Positions 16,477 through 26,500 of a stretch of 32,904 nt of DNA are shown here, in pieces (the first letter of the stretch is position 1; every line of letters starts with the position of its first letter). The position numbers were made by a program, and so were the translations under genes. Under the pieces are notes generated by a model that did no database searches, was not told the origin of the DNA, and saw only the letters and a list, made by a program, of their open reading frames with translations. This stretch comes from RGIG4608 sp045635885 (GTDB lineage: Bacteria; Bacillota; Clostridia; Oscillospirales; CAG-272): contig JAZTWO010000033.1 in NCBI GenBank assembly GCA_045635885.1, positions 1-32,904 of the forward strand, read 5' to 3'.

Positions 16477-17019
16477 ATGAGCACTATAGTTTTAATTAAT
16501 GCTTCTTGTGCCGACCAAACAGTCGATGCTGTAGTCAATGCCGCAAATAATCGTTTGTGGGCAGGTGGTGGTATCTGCGGAGTGATATTTCAAAAGGCAG
16601 GAATTTCACAATTAACTGCCGCGTGTAAGCAATACAAGACACCTTTGAAGGACGGCTCTGCGGTAATTACCCCCGCATTTAATATGACAAATGCAAAATA
16701 CATAATTCACGCAGTGGGTCCCGATTTTTCGAGAACTCCGACCGCCTTTAAAGAATTGTTTGACGCATACTATAACTCGCTTGTGGTGCTTATGGAGAAC
16801 GATTTGCATAGCATTTCATTCCCACTTATAAGCTCGGGAATATTCGGTGGAAGATTAGCAGACCCTGTGGGTGAATCCACAAAGCAATGTTGCAGAGCGT
16901 ATCAAAAGTTTGTTGCGGACTATCCCAACTATAACGTTGACGTTAAATTGTGCGCGTTCACTACACAGTCAATGCAACAAGCACGGGTTGTTTTTGATAA
17001 ATTTGATTTGGGTGAATGA
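16477..17019 (+). CDS. Macro domain protein, stand-alone (MacroD-like)
   Basis: The product has 180 residues, all one macro domain. VNAANNRLWAGGGICGVIFQ (20-39) has the canonical Asn-Ala-Ala-Asn and the GGG loop of ADP-ribose-binding, often hydrolytic, MacroD-type proteins. FPLISSGIFGGRL is the second binding loop. It is the second macro protein in the element and is not a recent duplicate of the first, which has NPTD and an extra C-terminal domain. It probably removes or binds ADP-ribose on a target linked to this module. The operon ends with the hairpin at 17066-17108. Confidence 0.85.
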   Translation: MSTIVLINASCADQTVDAVVNAANNRLWAGGGICGVIFQKAGISQLTAACKQYKTPLKDGSAVITPAFNMTNAKYIIHAVGPDFSRTPTAFKELFDAYYNSLVVLMENDLHSISFPLISSGIFGGRLADPVGESTKQCCRAYQKFVADYPNYNVDVKLCAFTTQSMQQARVVFDKFDLGE

Positions 17020-17065
17020 TTATTCCACTGTAAGTGACAAATATAAAATTAAATTATATTGAAAC

Positions 17066-17108
17066 GTGATTGCAAGGCTGAGAAGCGAGCAATCACATTT
17101 CTTTTTTT
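17066..17108 (+). terminator. Intrinsic terminator with GAGA-loop inner stem
   Basis: An outer stem GTGATTGC/GCAATCAC (17066-17073, 17089-17096) encloses AAGGCTGAGAAGCGA, whose GCT-GAGA-AGC forms an inner hairpin with a GNRA-type loop. A run of seven T follows at 17102-17108. It matches the design of the hairpin at 14250-14289. Confidence 0.85.
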
Positions 17109-17222
17109 GATATAAGTAAATATTTTGCGTACTCGCTTAAAAATTTTCTTGTTTTTTTGAAGAATTTTGTCGAGAATATGGGTAATATATTATGTCGTGT
17201 AAATAAAATGTTATTGCAATCA

Positions 17223-17260
17223 TTTAATTTTATCATTTTTGCGAAAATGATAAAATTAAA
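17223..17260. promoter_or_regulatory. Perfect 17-bp-arm palindrome, likely operator
   Basis: TTTAATTTTATCATTTT (17223-17239) and its exact reverse complement (17244-17260) are separated by TGCG. The palindrome ends one base before the -35 box of the fic/type I operon. There is no T run after it, so it is not a terminator. The element ATGAT within the arm recurs as ATGATCAT between -35 and -10. The winged-helix C-terminus of the Fic protein is one candidate ligand. The rest of 17109-17222 is AT-rich with nothing recognised. Confidence 0.7.
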
Positions 17261-17261
17261 C

Positions 17262-17290
17262 TTGACAAATGATCATAATAAGGGTATAAT
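17262..17290 (+). promoter_or_regulatory. SigA-type promoter of the fic-hsd operon
   Basis: TTGACA (17262-17267) and TATAAT (17285-17290) are separated by 17 bases. The first gene starts 33 bases later. Confidence 0.85.
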
Positions 17291-17322
17291 ATATGTAGAA
17301 AAATATATTTTTAGAGGTTATT

Positions 17323-18384
17323 ATGAGAAATTATGCTTATAACAACAAGTGGCAAAAGCTTTTGACGCCAGAAATTGTTTTGTTGTTGACACAAATTCAC
17401 GAATATAAAGGTGAGCAAACCTTGTTTATGGAAACCAAAGCTGACACACTTACACAGCTTGTTGAAATCGCAAAAATACAGAGTACTGAAGCATCAAACA
17501 AAATCGAAGGTATTTATACTTCCGACGAACGTTTAAAGAGCATTGTTGCAAACAAAACTATGCCTCGAACAAGAAATGAGCAGGAAATTGCGGGTTATCG
17601 TGACGTGCTTGCAACTATTCACGAAAGCTACACATATATCCCTGTTAAGCCATCTATTATTTTGCAGCTCCATCGAGATTTGTACAAATTTAGTGGCAAA
17701 TCCATTGGCGGAAATTACAAGGCATCTGAAAACGTGATTGCAGAGGAAGATGAAGTGGGTAATAAACGCATTCGTTTTCAGCCTGTAGCTCCTTGGGAAA
17801 CACCAGGAGCAATAGAAGCTATATGTGCAGAATTTGATGAAGCACTTTCGCGCACTGATGTGGATCCTCTTTTAATTATTCCAATGTTTGTGTTGGATTT
17901 TCTTTGCATTCACCCATTTAACGATGGAAATGGTAGAATGAGCCGTTTGCTTACGTTATTGCTTTTGTATCGTGCAGGATATATCGTTGGAAAATATATC
18001 AGTATTGAAAAATTAATTGAGCAAACTAAAGAAACATATTATGAGGCGCTTCAAAGCAGTTCTGCAAATTGGCACGCGGGAGAAAACGATTATATTCCTT
18101 TTGTTCAATATACACTCGGTATAGTACTTGCGGCTTATCGTGAATTTTCAGCAAGAATGAAATCAATGGCTACAAATAATATGTCAAAGCCCGAGCGTAT
18201 CAGAGAACTTATAAAAACTACTCTTGGAACGATTACAAAAACAGAAATTATGAAAAAATGCCCTGACATAAGCCAGGTAACGGTACAAAGAGCACTTAAT
18301 GATTTGGTTACAAGCGGAGAAATTTTGAAAATTGGCGGCGGACGTTACACCGCATATATGTGGAATCACGAAAAAGGAGAATAA
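17323..18384 (+). CDS. Fic family protein with C-terminal winged helix
   Basis: The product has 353 residues. The Fic motif HPFNDGNGRMSRL (197-209) is complete, so AMP (or other nucleotide) transfer to target hydroxyls is expected. A Fic_N region precedes it with the self-inhibitory motif SNKIEG (Ser58, Glu62), placing it among class II Fic proteins that are held inactive by their own N-terminal helix. Residues about 290-350 form a winged-helix-like domain (TKTEIMKKCPDISQVTVQRA...EILKIGGGRY). Such Fic proteins often sit in type I restriction operons. It is the first gene, directly behind the palindromic operator, and its own DNA-binding domain could regulate the operon. hsdM follows after 2 bases. 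Confidence 0.88.
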   Translation: MRNYAYNNKWQKLLTPEIVLLLTQIHEYKGEQTLFMETKADTLTQLVEIAKIQSTEASNKIEGIYTSDERLKSIVANKTMPRTRNEQEIAGYRDVLATIHESYTYIPVKPSIILQLHRDLYKFSGKSIGGNYKASENVIAEEDEVGNKRIRFQPVAPWETPGAIEAICAEFDEALSRTDVDPLLIIPMFVLDFLCIHPFNDGNGRMSRLLTLLLLYRAGYIVGKYISIEKLIEQTKETYYEALQSSSANWHAGENDYIPFVQYTLGIVLAAYREFSARMKSMATNNMSKPERIRELIKTTLGTITKTEIMKKCPDISQVTVQRALNDLVTSGEILKIGGGRYTAYMWNHEKGE

Positions 18385-18386
18385 AA

Positions 18387-19889
18387 ATGATTACAGGCGA
18401 ACTTAAAAATAGAATTGACGGACTTTGGAATGTATTTGCAGCAGGGGGACTTGTAAATCCCCTTGACGTAATTGAGCAGATTACATATCTTATGTTTATT
18501 CACGATCTTGATGATACCGACAATATGCGTGCAAAGGAAGCCGTTATGCTTGGGCTTCCTCATAAGAGCGTTTTTGCAGACAAAGTAAAGGTTGGCGAGC
18601 GCGAAATTGACGGAAACCAACTCAAGTGGTCAGTATTCCACGATTATCCTGCAGGCAAGATGTATGCAACCGTGCAGGAATGGGTGTTCCCATTTATTAA
18701 AAACCTTCACGATGATAAGGATAGCGCATATTCCAAATATATGGACGATGCGATTTTCAAAATCCCCACACCCTTGCTTCTTGAAAAAATAGTAACTACA
18801 CTTGACGATATTTATGCTCAAATGGCGCAAATTAAGGATACGGACATTCGCGGTGACGTTTATGAGTATTTGCTTTCTAAAATTGCGCAGTCCGGACTTA
18901 ACGGTCAGTTCCGTACCCCTCGACACATCATTCGTATGATGGTCGAGCTTATGGATCCTAAGGCAGATGAGGTTATTTGCGACCCCGCGTGTGGCACGTC
19001 GGGATTTCTTGTTGCGGCAGGGGATTACTTGAAGGAAAAGCGCAAAGAGGAGATTTTCTTCAACAGACAAAAGAAGGCGCACTATATGAACGGTATGTTC
19101 CACGGTTACGATATGGACAGAACAATGCTTCGTATTGGCGCAATGAATATGATGACGCACGGAGTGGACAACCCCTATATCGAATATCGTGATAGCTTGT
19201 CCGACCAGAATACGGATAAGGAGAAATACTCACTTATTCTTGCAAATCCACCCTTTAAGGGAAGTCTTGACTACGATACAGTTTCTGCAGACTTGCTCAA
19301 GGTTTGCAAAACCAAAAAGACCGAGCTTTTGTTCCTCGCGTTGATGCTTCGTATGCTTCGCGTGGGCGGAAGATGTGCGGTTATCGTTCCCGATGGAGTA
19401 CTTTTCGGCTCATCAACTGCGCACAAGGCAATTCGCAAGGCGATTGTTGATGACAATAGACTTGAAGCGGTTATTTCTATGCCTTCAGGCGTGTTCAAGC
19501 CCTATGCGGGAGTTTCAACAGGAATTCTTATTTTCACAAAGACAGGTCACGGTGGCACTGATAATGTTTGGTTCTATGATATGCAAGCGGACGGATTTAG
19601 CTTGGACGATAAGCGCACTGAGGTAAAGGAAAATGACATTCCCGATATTATCGCGCGTTTCCGTAACCGTGATGGCGAAATGGATCGCGCACGTACCGAA
19701 AAGAGCTTCTTCGTCCCCAAGTCCGAGATTGTTTCAAACGATTATGACCTTTCAATAAATAAGTATAAAAAGACGGAATATAAGCCCGTGGAGTATGCTC
19801 CCACAAAAGAAATTTTGAGAGAATTGATGAAACTTGAAAAAGAGATTAATAATGGATTGATAGAATTGGAGGATATCTTAAATGACTAA
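18387..19889 (+). CDS. hsdM: Type I restriction-modification methyltransferase subunit
   Basis: The product has 500 residues. The start at 18387 follows AAGGAG by 7 bases; a longer frame from 18360 lies inside fic. The N-terminal HsdM helical domain (about 1-150) is followed by the adenine methylase: DPACGTSGF (199-207, SAM binding) and NPPF (287-290, catalytic). RTPRHIIRMMVEL is the usual lead-in. With HsdS it makes the N6-adenine methyltransferase, and with HsdR the full nuclease. It overlaps the next gene by 8 bases. Its codon use (GAC, CGT, CGC common) is richer in G+C than that of the accessory genes between hsdM and hsdR. Confidence 0.93.
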   Translation: MITGELKNRIDGLWNVFAAGGLVNPLDVIEQITYLMFIHDLDDTDNMRAKEAVMLGLPHKSVFADKVKVGEREIDGNQLKWSVFHDYPAGKMYATVQEWVFPFIKNLHDDKDSAYSKYMDDAIFKIPTPLLLEKIVTTLDDIYAQMAQIKDTDIRGDVYEYLLSKIAQSGLNGQFRTPRHIIRMMVELMDPKADEVICDPACGTSGFLVAAGDYLKEKRKEEIFFNRQKKAHYMNGMFHGYDMDRTMLRIGAMNMMTHGVDNPYIEYRDSLSDQNTDKEKYSLILANPPFKGSLDYDTVSADLLKVCKTKKTELLFLALMLRMLRVGGRCAVIVPDGVLFGSSTAHKAIRKAIVDDNRLEAVISMPSGVFKPYAGVSTGILIFTKTGHGGTDNVWFYDMQADGFSLDDKRTEVKENDIPDIIARFRNRDGEMDRARTEKSFFVPKSEIVSNDYDLSINKYKKTEYKPVEYAPTKEILRELMKLEKEINNGLIELEDILND

Positions 19890-20886
19890 TAATGAGAAAA
19901 ACGGACAGATTATACTTTATTCGACTGATACGCAAAAAGAATTTGTAAATGTAATATTCAAAGATGAGAATTTTTGGCTTACTCAAAAATCAATGGCGGA
20001 GTTATTTGATTGTAGCCCTGATAATATTTCTTTGCACTTAAAGAACATATTTGCAGACGAGGAACTTGATAAAAATTCAGTTGCCGAGATTTTCTCGGTA
20101 ACTGCCGCAGACGGAAAAAATTATAAAACACAATGCTATAATCTCGACGCAATTATAGCAGTAGGCTACAGAGTAAATTCCAAGAAAGCAACAAAATTTC
20201 GCCAATGGGCTACTCAGACATTGAAAGAATACATACAAAAAGGCTTTGTATTAAATGATGATTTAATGAAAAACGGTAGACCTTTTGGAAAGGACTATTT
20301 TGATGAGCTTTTGGAACGCATTCGCGAGATCAGAGCAAGCGAGCGTCGCGCATATCAAAAAATAGCTGATATTTTTGAACAATGTAGTTATGATTATGAT
20401 AAAAACAGCGACACAACCAAGGAATTTTATGCCTTTGTTCAGAACAAATTGCATTATGCTGTTACGGGAAAAACTGCAGCAGAAATCATCAGCGAAAGAG
20501 CCACATTGGATAGTCCCACAATGGGTCTTACTACTTGGAAAGGCGCTCCGGACGGAAAAATATATAAAAGTGATATCACGGTAGCAAAAAACTATCTCAA
20601 TCAAAAAGAAATTTCAAGGCTTAATCGTCTTGTTACTATGTTTATTGATCACGCTGAGTTGATGGCGGAAGACGAACAACTAATGAGTATGCAAGATTGG
20701 TTGAGAGAAACAGATATGTTTTTGGTTGCTACTCGTCGAGAAGTATTAGAAGGCAAAGGAAAGATATCTCACGCAGAAGCAGTTCGCAAGGTGAACGAGG
20801 TTTATAAAGAATTCAGAAAAAAACAAGATGCTGATTATATCTCTGACTTTGATAAAGAAACCGCCAAATACTTAAAGGGTGAGTGA
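19882..20886 (+). CDS. RhuM (virulence protein) family protein
   Basis: The product has 334 residues, the usual length for the family. The start is IILYSTDTQKEFVNVIFKDE, then NFWLTQKSMAELFDCSPDNI, a Bro/KilA-like DNA-binding-type region, followed by the family's TLKEYIQKGFVLNDDLMKNG and a helical C-terminus. The family is often found inside restriction and defence islands; its molecular function is not established, and names from Salmonella RhuM carry little meaning here. It starts within the last 8 bases of hsdM, so translation is coupled. Confidence 0.85.
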   Translation: MTNNEKNGQIILYSTDTQKEFVNVIFKDENFWLTQKSMAELFDCSPDNISLHLKNIFADEELDKNSVAEIFSVTAADGKNYKTQCYNLDAIIAVGYRVNSKKATKFRQWATQTLKEYIQKGFVLNDDLMKNGRPFGKDYFDELLERIREIRASERRAYQKIADIFEQCSYDYDKNSDTTKEFYAFVQNKLHYAVTGKTAAEIISERATLDSPTMGLTTWKGAPDGKIYKSDITVAKNYLNQKEISRLNRLVTMFIDHAELMAEDEQLMSMQDWLRETDMFLVATRREVLEGKGKISHAEAVRKVNEVYKEFRKKQDADYISDFDKETAKYLKGE

Positions 20887-20887
20887 G

Positions 20888-21451
20888 ATGGCTAAAAAGA
20901 AAAATAAAAATGATAAACCTCAGGTTATTAATAATATTCAAGAAGTAAAAATTGAAATTGATTATGATAAACTGGGCGAAACAATTAAAAAATCAATTTC
21001 ACAGGATGCCGAAGAAGAAAATATAGATAAGAGCGAATTTAAAAAAGCCACATTAAAAGAGTGGATTACTGTTATAGGGTGGATTATTACAAATAAAGCA
21101 GAGACAAAAGGTAAGATGACACCTGTATTATTAAGTATGATTATTAAAGGATTCTTTAATTTTTTGGCAGTTCTATTTACTATTTTAGGTGTGCTTGCGA
21201 TTGTTGTGAGTATTATAGGAATTGTGGGTTTAGTAAAAACAGTTGAATTATTGACTATCAATACTCTATATTTTATTGGTCTCTTTTCAATAGGTATTTC
21301 TTTACTGTCATTTGCTTTTGTACTAAAAATTAGTGCTAATGAATTCAGCAAAGAAAAGGATCGAAATTATATTGTTTCTGTATTTTCAGGTATTGTAAGT
21401 TTTGCGGCTTTAATAGTAGCATTGGTAGCACTTTTTAAGGGGGTGGGATAA
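20888..21451 (+). CDS. Membrane protein within the type I operon
   Basis: The product has 187 residues from ATG 20888 (AAAGGGTGAG upstream; an in-frame GTG at 20879 is the alternative). Residues 1-75 are soluble and charged (IDYDKLGETIKKSISQDAEE). Then come four hydrophobic segments (roughly 82-112, 118-142, 144-156 as part of the same hairpin, and 165-186). I recognise no family. Its place between rhuM and hsdS, with a one-base TAATG overlap into hsdS, shows that it is translated with the operon. A membrane effector or sensor linked to restriction is an inference. Confidence 0.65.
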   Translation: MAKKKNKNDKPQVINNIQEVKIEIDYDKLGETIKKSISQDAEEENIDKSEFKKATLKEWITVIGWIITNKAETKGKMTPVLLSMIIKGFFNFLAVLFTILGVLAIVVSIIGIVGLVKTVELLTINTLYFIGLFSIGISLLSFAFVLKISANEFSKEKDRNYIVSVFSGIVSFAALIVALVALFKGVG

Positions 21452-22497
21452 TGGCGAGATTAGCAGATATATGTGAAATATTAGATTACAAAAGAGTGCC
21501 GATAACTGCGTCCAGCAGAAAAGCAGGTATATACCCTTATTATGGCGCAAATGGCATTCAAGATTATGTGGACGACTACATATTTGATGATGAGCTTGTT
21601 CTGCTGGCAGAGGACGGGGGTCACTTTGGCTCACCTGATAAGCCAATAGCTTACCGTGTGTCAGGAAAATGTTGGGTTAATAATCATGCACATGTATTGA
21701 AACCCAAAACTGATTTGGATGTTGATTATTTGTGCTATTCCTTAATGTACAGAGATGTTTCTAATATAGTAAACGGTGCAACGCGTCAAAAACTAACTCA
21801 GGCAGATATGAGAGAAATTGATATACCATTATTACCACTTAACGAACAAAAAGCAATTGTTAACGAGCTTAATAGGGTATTCGATTTGATAGTTCTCCGC
21901 AAACAGCAACTTGCAAAATTGGACGAGCTTGTCAAATCCCGATTTATCGAGATGTTTGGTGATCCGATAACTAACTCGAAAGGACTTAAAACCAATGCTC
22001 TTAAAGATGTTTTGGTTTTGAAGGCTGGAGATTTTACCGCGGCCTCAGATATTTCTGACGAGCAAACAGCGGAATATCAATATCCCTGTTATGGCGGTAA
22101 CGGAATTAGGGGCTATGTCACTGAATACAACCAAGAAGGTGCGTACTCTTTAATTGGCAGACAGGGTGCTCTAAGTGGAAATGTTCAATATGCTAAAGGT
22201 CGTTTTAGAAACACCGAGCATGCGCTTTTAGTAACGCCCACCGTCGCAATGAATAGCATTTGGTTAAATCAACTGCTGATCAACCTTGATTTAAAAAGAT
22301 ATCAAACTGGCGCAGCGCAGCCAGGGTTATCAGTTAAGAACCTACAGGGAATTCCTATTATTTCAGTCGTGTTGAGTGAACAAAACGCATTCGCAGCCTT
22401 CGTCGAACAGACCGACAAATCGAAATTAGAAATTCAGAAGAGCTTACAACAACTCGAAACACTAAAAAAAGCATTGATGCAAAAATATTTTGGGTGA
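21451..22497 (+). CDS. hsdS: Type I restriction specificity subunit
   Basis: The product has 348 residues. There are two target-recognition domains, each opening with the typical pattern (YPYYGANGIQDYV at about 28-40; YPCYGGNGIRGYV at about 210-222), each followed by a conserved coiled-coil spacer (LPLNEQKAIVNELNRVFDLI; SEQNAFAAFVEQTDKSKLEI). The length is somewhat short for the family (about 390-430), owing to a compact first domain. It sets the bipartite DNA target of the methylase and nuclease. The start overlaps the membrane gene stop (TAATG). There are no inverted hsdS copies nearby, so there is no sign of phase variation. Confidence 0.92.
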   Translation: MARLADICEILDYKRVPITASSRKAGIYPYYGANGIQDYVDDYIFDDELVLLAEDGGHFGSPDKPIAYRVSGKCWVNNHAHVLKPKTDLDVDYLCYSLMYRDVSNIVNGATRQKLTQADMREIDIPLLPLNEQKAIVNELNRVFDLIVLRKQQLAKLDELVKSRFIEMFGDPITNSKGLKTNALKDVLVLKAGDFTAASDISDEQTAEYQYPCYGGNGIRGYVTEYNQEGAYSLIGRQGALSGNVQYAKGRFRNTEHALLVTPTVAMNSIWLNQLLINLDLKRYQTGAAQPGLSVKNLQGIPIISVVLSEQNAFAAFVEQTDKSKLEIQKSLQQLETLKKALMQKYFG

Positions 22498-22509
22498 GGT
22501 GAAAATGAT

Positions 22510-23553
22510 ATGGGTAAATATGGAAATGCTCCAGAATCAAATGTGTGTAAAATTACATTTATTCTTGGGAATGGATTTGATTTAAATCTCGGAATGAAAA
22601 CCAAATATACTGATATGTATTTTGGATATATGGAAGAGCCATCAAATAGTAAAAATATAGAGAAGTTTAAAAATGTTCTTGAAAATCAAATCCCTTTTGA
22701 TAAATGGGGGGATTTTGAGTTGGGAATGGCTGATTATGCTAAAACTCTATCTTCGGAACAAGAATTGGTTGAGTGTGTGCGAGATTTCAAAAGATATTTA
22801 GTTGAACATTTAGAGCGTGAATATCAAAGACTTAAAAATGCTATCTTTGAAATACAAAATCCATCTGAAATGACAAGAATTTTGTCAAGTTCTTTATATA
22901 GATTTTATTCCGGATTGTCAAAAAACGATATTAACAGTATAAATAGATTTGTAAATAACAAATCTATAGAAATCAATATTATCACATTTAATTATACTAA
23001 TTCTTTGGAATTGTTATTAGACTATTCTACTATACCTACACGTTCATCAATAAATGCACCAATTCATATTCATGGAAGTTTAGACGAAAATGTAGTATTA
23101 GGGGTAGATAATCAAGAACAATTGTCTGAATTACCATACAAATTAACTCGAAATGGTAGGCGCGCTTTCATTAAAACGTATTTCAATGAAGATTATGATA
23201 ATGAAAAGGTAAAAAAGGCGATTAATACCATTTATGAAAGTGATATAATTTGTACGTATGGGTTTGCAATGGGAGAAAGTGACAAGTTGTGGGTTGATAC
23301 AATCGTCGCTTGGTTGCAAGATAAACCCAAGGGTCACTTGGTCTGTTATCAATACGATGATAAAAAATATTATAAATATAATTTTGATGAAATGATGGAA
23401 GCTGAAGACGAGAAAAAAGAACAATTACTTGCTAAATTTGGAATTGACAATGAATTAATGTTATCAAAAATACATATACCTGTTGGATCTAATATTTTTG
23501 ATTTCAAAGAAATTAGAAAGAAATTAGAGTATATACTTGAGCCAATAATTTAG
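22510..23553 (+). CDS. AbiH-type abortive infection protein
   Basis: The product has 347 residues. The start ILGNGFDLNLGMKTKYTDMY (18-37) and the later FNYTN...PIHIHGSLDENVVLGVD form the recognisable AbiH pattern: a Gly-Asn-Gly-Phe-Asp nucleotide-binding-like loop followed by an Asn-Tyr-Thr and a His-Gly segment. AbiH proteins give abortive phage resistance in lactococci; the mechanism is not well known. The gene is notably rich in AAA, AAT and ATA codons compared with hsdM and hsdR, which suggests a later insertion into the operon. It lies 12 bases after hsdS and 21 before hsdR. Confidence 0.85.
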   Translation: MGKYGNAPESNVCKITFILGNGFDLNLGMKTKYTDMYFGYMEEPSNSKNIEKFKNVLENQIPFDKWGDFELGMADYAKTLSSEQELVECVRDFKRYLVEHLEREYQRLKNAIFEIQNPSEMTRILSSSLYRFYSGLSKNDINSINRFVNNKSIEINIITFNYTNSLELLLDYSTIPTRSSINAPIHIHGSLDENVVLGVDNQEQLSELPYKLTRNGRRAFIKTYFNEDYDNEKVKKAINTIYESDIICTYGFAMGESDKLWVDTIVAWLQDKPKGHLVCYQYDDKKYYKYNFDEMMEAEDEKKEQLLAKFGIDNELMLSKIHIPVGSNIFDFKEIRKKLEYILEPII

Positions 23554-23574
23554 CTAAAAAAGAAAGGAAATCAT

Positions 23575-26500
23575 ATGACCAACTTCGATTTCTTAAACAA
23601 GAACCCCGATTTTGATGCGTTTAGTGACGTGGCGATTTCGGCGGAGAAATTATTACATATAGACATTGATGCCTGCGTTATTAATTGTCGCAGGGCAATG
23701 GAGTTTGCGATCAAGTGGATGTATTCCGTTGACCGTGATCTCGTTATGCCTTATCAGGACAACCTTGTTTCGCTTATGAATGAGGACAGCTTTAGGTGTT
23801 TGATCGGTAACGACATTTGGCGACGTCTTGAATACATTCGCAAGCTTGGTAACAATGCGGCGCACGGTGGAAAAAAGATTACGCGTGAGCAGGCGGAGCT
23901 TTGCATTGAAAACCTTTTTGTGTTCCTTGATTGTCTTGCGTGCTACTATTCAGCAGATTATGAGGAGCAAGGGTTTGATAAGTCTTTGCTTGAGCTTACA
24001 GTTGAAGAAGCAGTTTCGTTTGTGCCCGATTTTGATGTTGATATTAATCAGCTTATAGAAGAAAACAAGGCGCTCAAGGACGAGCTTACCGCACGCCGTG
24101 CCGAGCAGCAGCAGACCTATGTGCCGAAGCCACTTGATCTTTCCGAATACAAAACGAGAAAGATATATATTGACGTTATGCTTCAAGATGCGGGCTGGAC
24201 CGAGGGCAAGGATTGGATAAACGAGGTTGAGCTCTACGGAATGCCCAACAAGAGTGAGGTGGGATATGCCGATTATGTTCTCTATGGTGACGACGGCAAG
24301 CCCCTTGCAGTGATTGAGGCAAAGCGTACTTGCGTTGACGTGTCCAAGGGCAGACAACAGGCAAAGCTTTATGCCGATCTTTTGGAACAAAAATACGGTC
24401 GCAGACCGATTATTTTCCTCTCAAACGGTTTTGATACTCATATTTGGGATGACAAATATTATCCCGAACGCAAAGTGGCGGCCATTTATTCAAAGCGCGA
24501 TCTTGAAAAGCTTTTCAATCTTCACACTATGCGAGCAAGTCTTAAAAACGTGATGGTGGACAAGCATATTGCGGGAAGATATTATCAAGAGGGAGCAATC
24601 AAGGCGGTTTGTGAGGCATTTGATAAGAAAAATCGCAGAAAAGCGCTTCTTGTTATGGCAACTGGTTCGGGGAAAACGAGAACTGTTATTGCTCTTTGCA
24701 AGGTTTTGCTTGATCACGGTTGGGTGAAGAATATTTTGTTTCTTGCTGACCGAAATTCACTTGTTACACAGGCAAAGCGTGCCTTTGTAAATATGTTGCC
24801 CGACCTTTCTGTCACTAATCTCTGTGAGGATAAGGAAAACTTTGACGCGCGTTGTGTATTCTCGACCTATCAAACAATGATGAATTGTATTGATACAGTT
24901 AAAGATGAAAATCAAAGAAAGCTTTTTACGGTTGGGCATTTTGACCTTGTTATCGTTGACGAGGCGCACCGTTCAATTTATAACAAATATAAGGATATTT
25001 TCAATTATTTCGATGCTCCATTGGTGGGGTTAACCGCTACACCCAAGGACGAGATTGACAAGAATACTTATGAGATATTTGAACTTGAAAACGGTATTCC
25101 TACCTATGGTTACGAGCTTGCCCAAGCTGTTACTGACGGATTTCTTGTTGATTTTGTATCAGTTGAAAGCAAACTCAAGTTTATCGAGCAGGGTATTGTT
25201 TATGATGACCTTTCCGAAGCGGATAAAGAGGCATACGAAAACACTTTTGAGGACGAAAACGGTGAATTGCCCGAAAGTATTGCTTCATCTGCAATCAATG
25301 AGTGGGTGTTTAACGAGGATACTATTCGTCAAGTATTGCACATTCTTATGAATGACGGTTTGCGTGTTGATTATGGCGAAAAGCTTGGTAAAACAATCAT
25401 TTTTGCAAAAAATCACGAGCACGCTGAAAAGATCCACGAAATTTTCGGCAAGGAATACCCTCATCTTCCCGGTTATACTAAGGTCATTGATAACTATATG
25501 ACCTATGCGCAAAGTGCGATTGACGAATTTTCAGATTCCACGAAAATGCCTCAAATTGCAATTTCCGTTGATATGCTTGATACGGGTATTGACGTGCCCG
25601 AGGTTCTTAACCTTGTATTCTTCAAGAAGGTTATGAGTAAGGCCAAATTCTGGCAAATGATCGGTCGTGGTACTCGTCGTTGCGATGGACTAATGGACGG
25701 TAAAGATAAGGATAAGTTCTATATTTTCGATTTTTGTGGAAACTTTGAGTTCTTCCGTATGAATAACGGACGTCCAACAGCAAATTTGATTGCGTTGCAA
25801 GGTGCTATCTTTAAATTAAAGGCACAAATTGCTTATAAATTGCAGGATCTTGTGTATCAGACTTCCGAGTTGATTGATTTCCGTAAATCTTTAGTAGATG
25901 ATATGGTACGCAAAGTTAATGAACTCAACAAAGAAAATTTTGCTGTTCGTCAGCATTTGCGTTATGTGGAGAAGTATTCAAATGCAGAGAATTATAATGT
26001 TCTCACATATGAAGACACTCTTTTGATGTCCCAAGAACTTGCTCCTTTAATTACTCCTGATGAGGACGAGGCATCAGCCGTACGATTTGATGCCTTGATG
26101 TATGGAATTGAACTTGCATATCTTGCGGGCAAGAAATATGCTCGCGCTCGCACTGATCTCTATAAAAAGGTTTCGGGAATTGCAAGTGTAGCAAACATTC
26201 CCGAGATTATGTCAAAATCTGAACTTATTAATAAGATTTTGCATACTGATTATCTTGATAATGCCGGCATTAACGAGTTTGAACATATCCGCGAAAATCT
26301 TCGTGATTTGGTGAAATATATTCCTAAAAGACGCATAAAATATATCACTAATTTCGATGAGGAAATTTTGAATGTTGAATGGAACGATTCCGAATTAGAG
26401 AATGACGATCTGAAAAATTATAAAGCTAAAGCTGAATATTATATTCGTCAACATCAAGATGAATACGTTATTGCTAAACTTAGAAATAACATTCCTTTGA

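Noticed and set aside
21451..22497. Phase-variable hsdS
   Set aside because: There is only one hsdS, with no inverted partial copies or nearby invertase target repeats.
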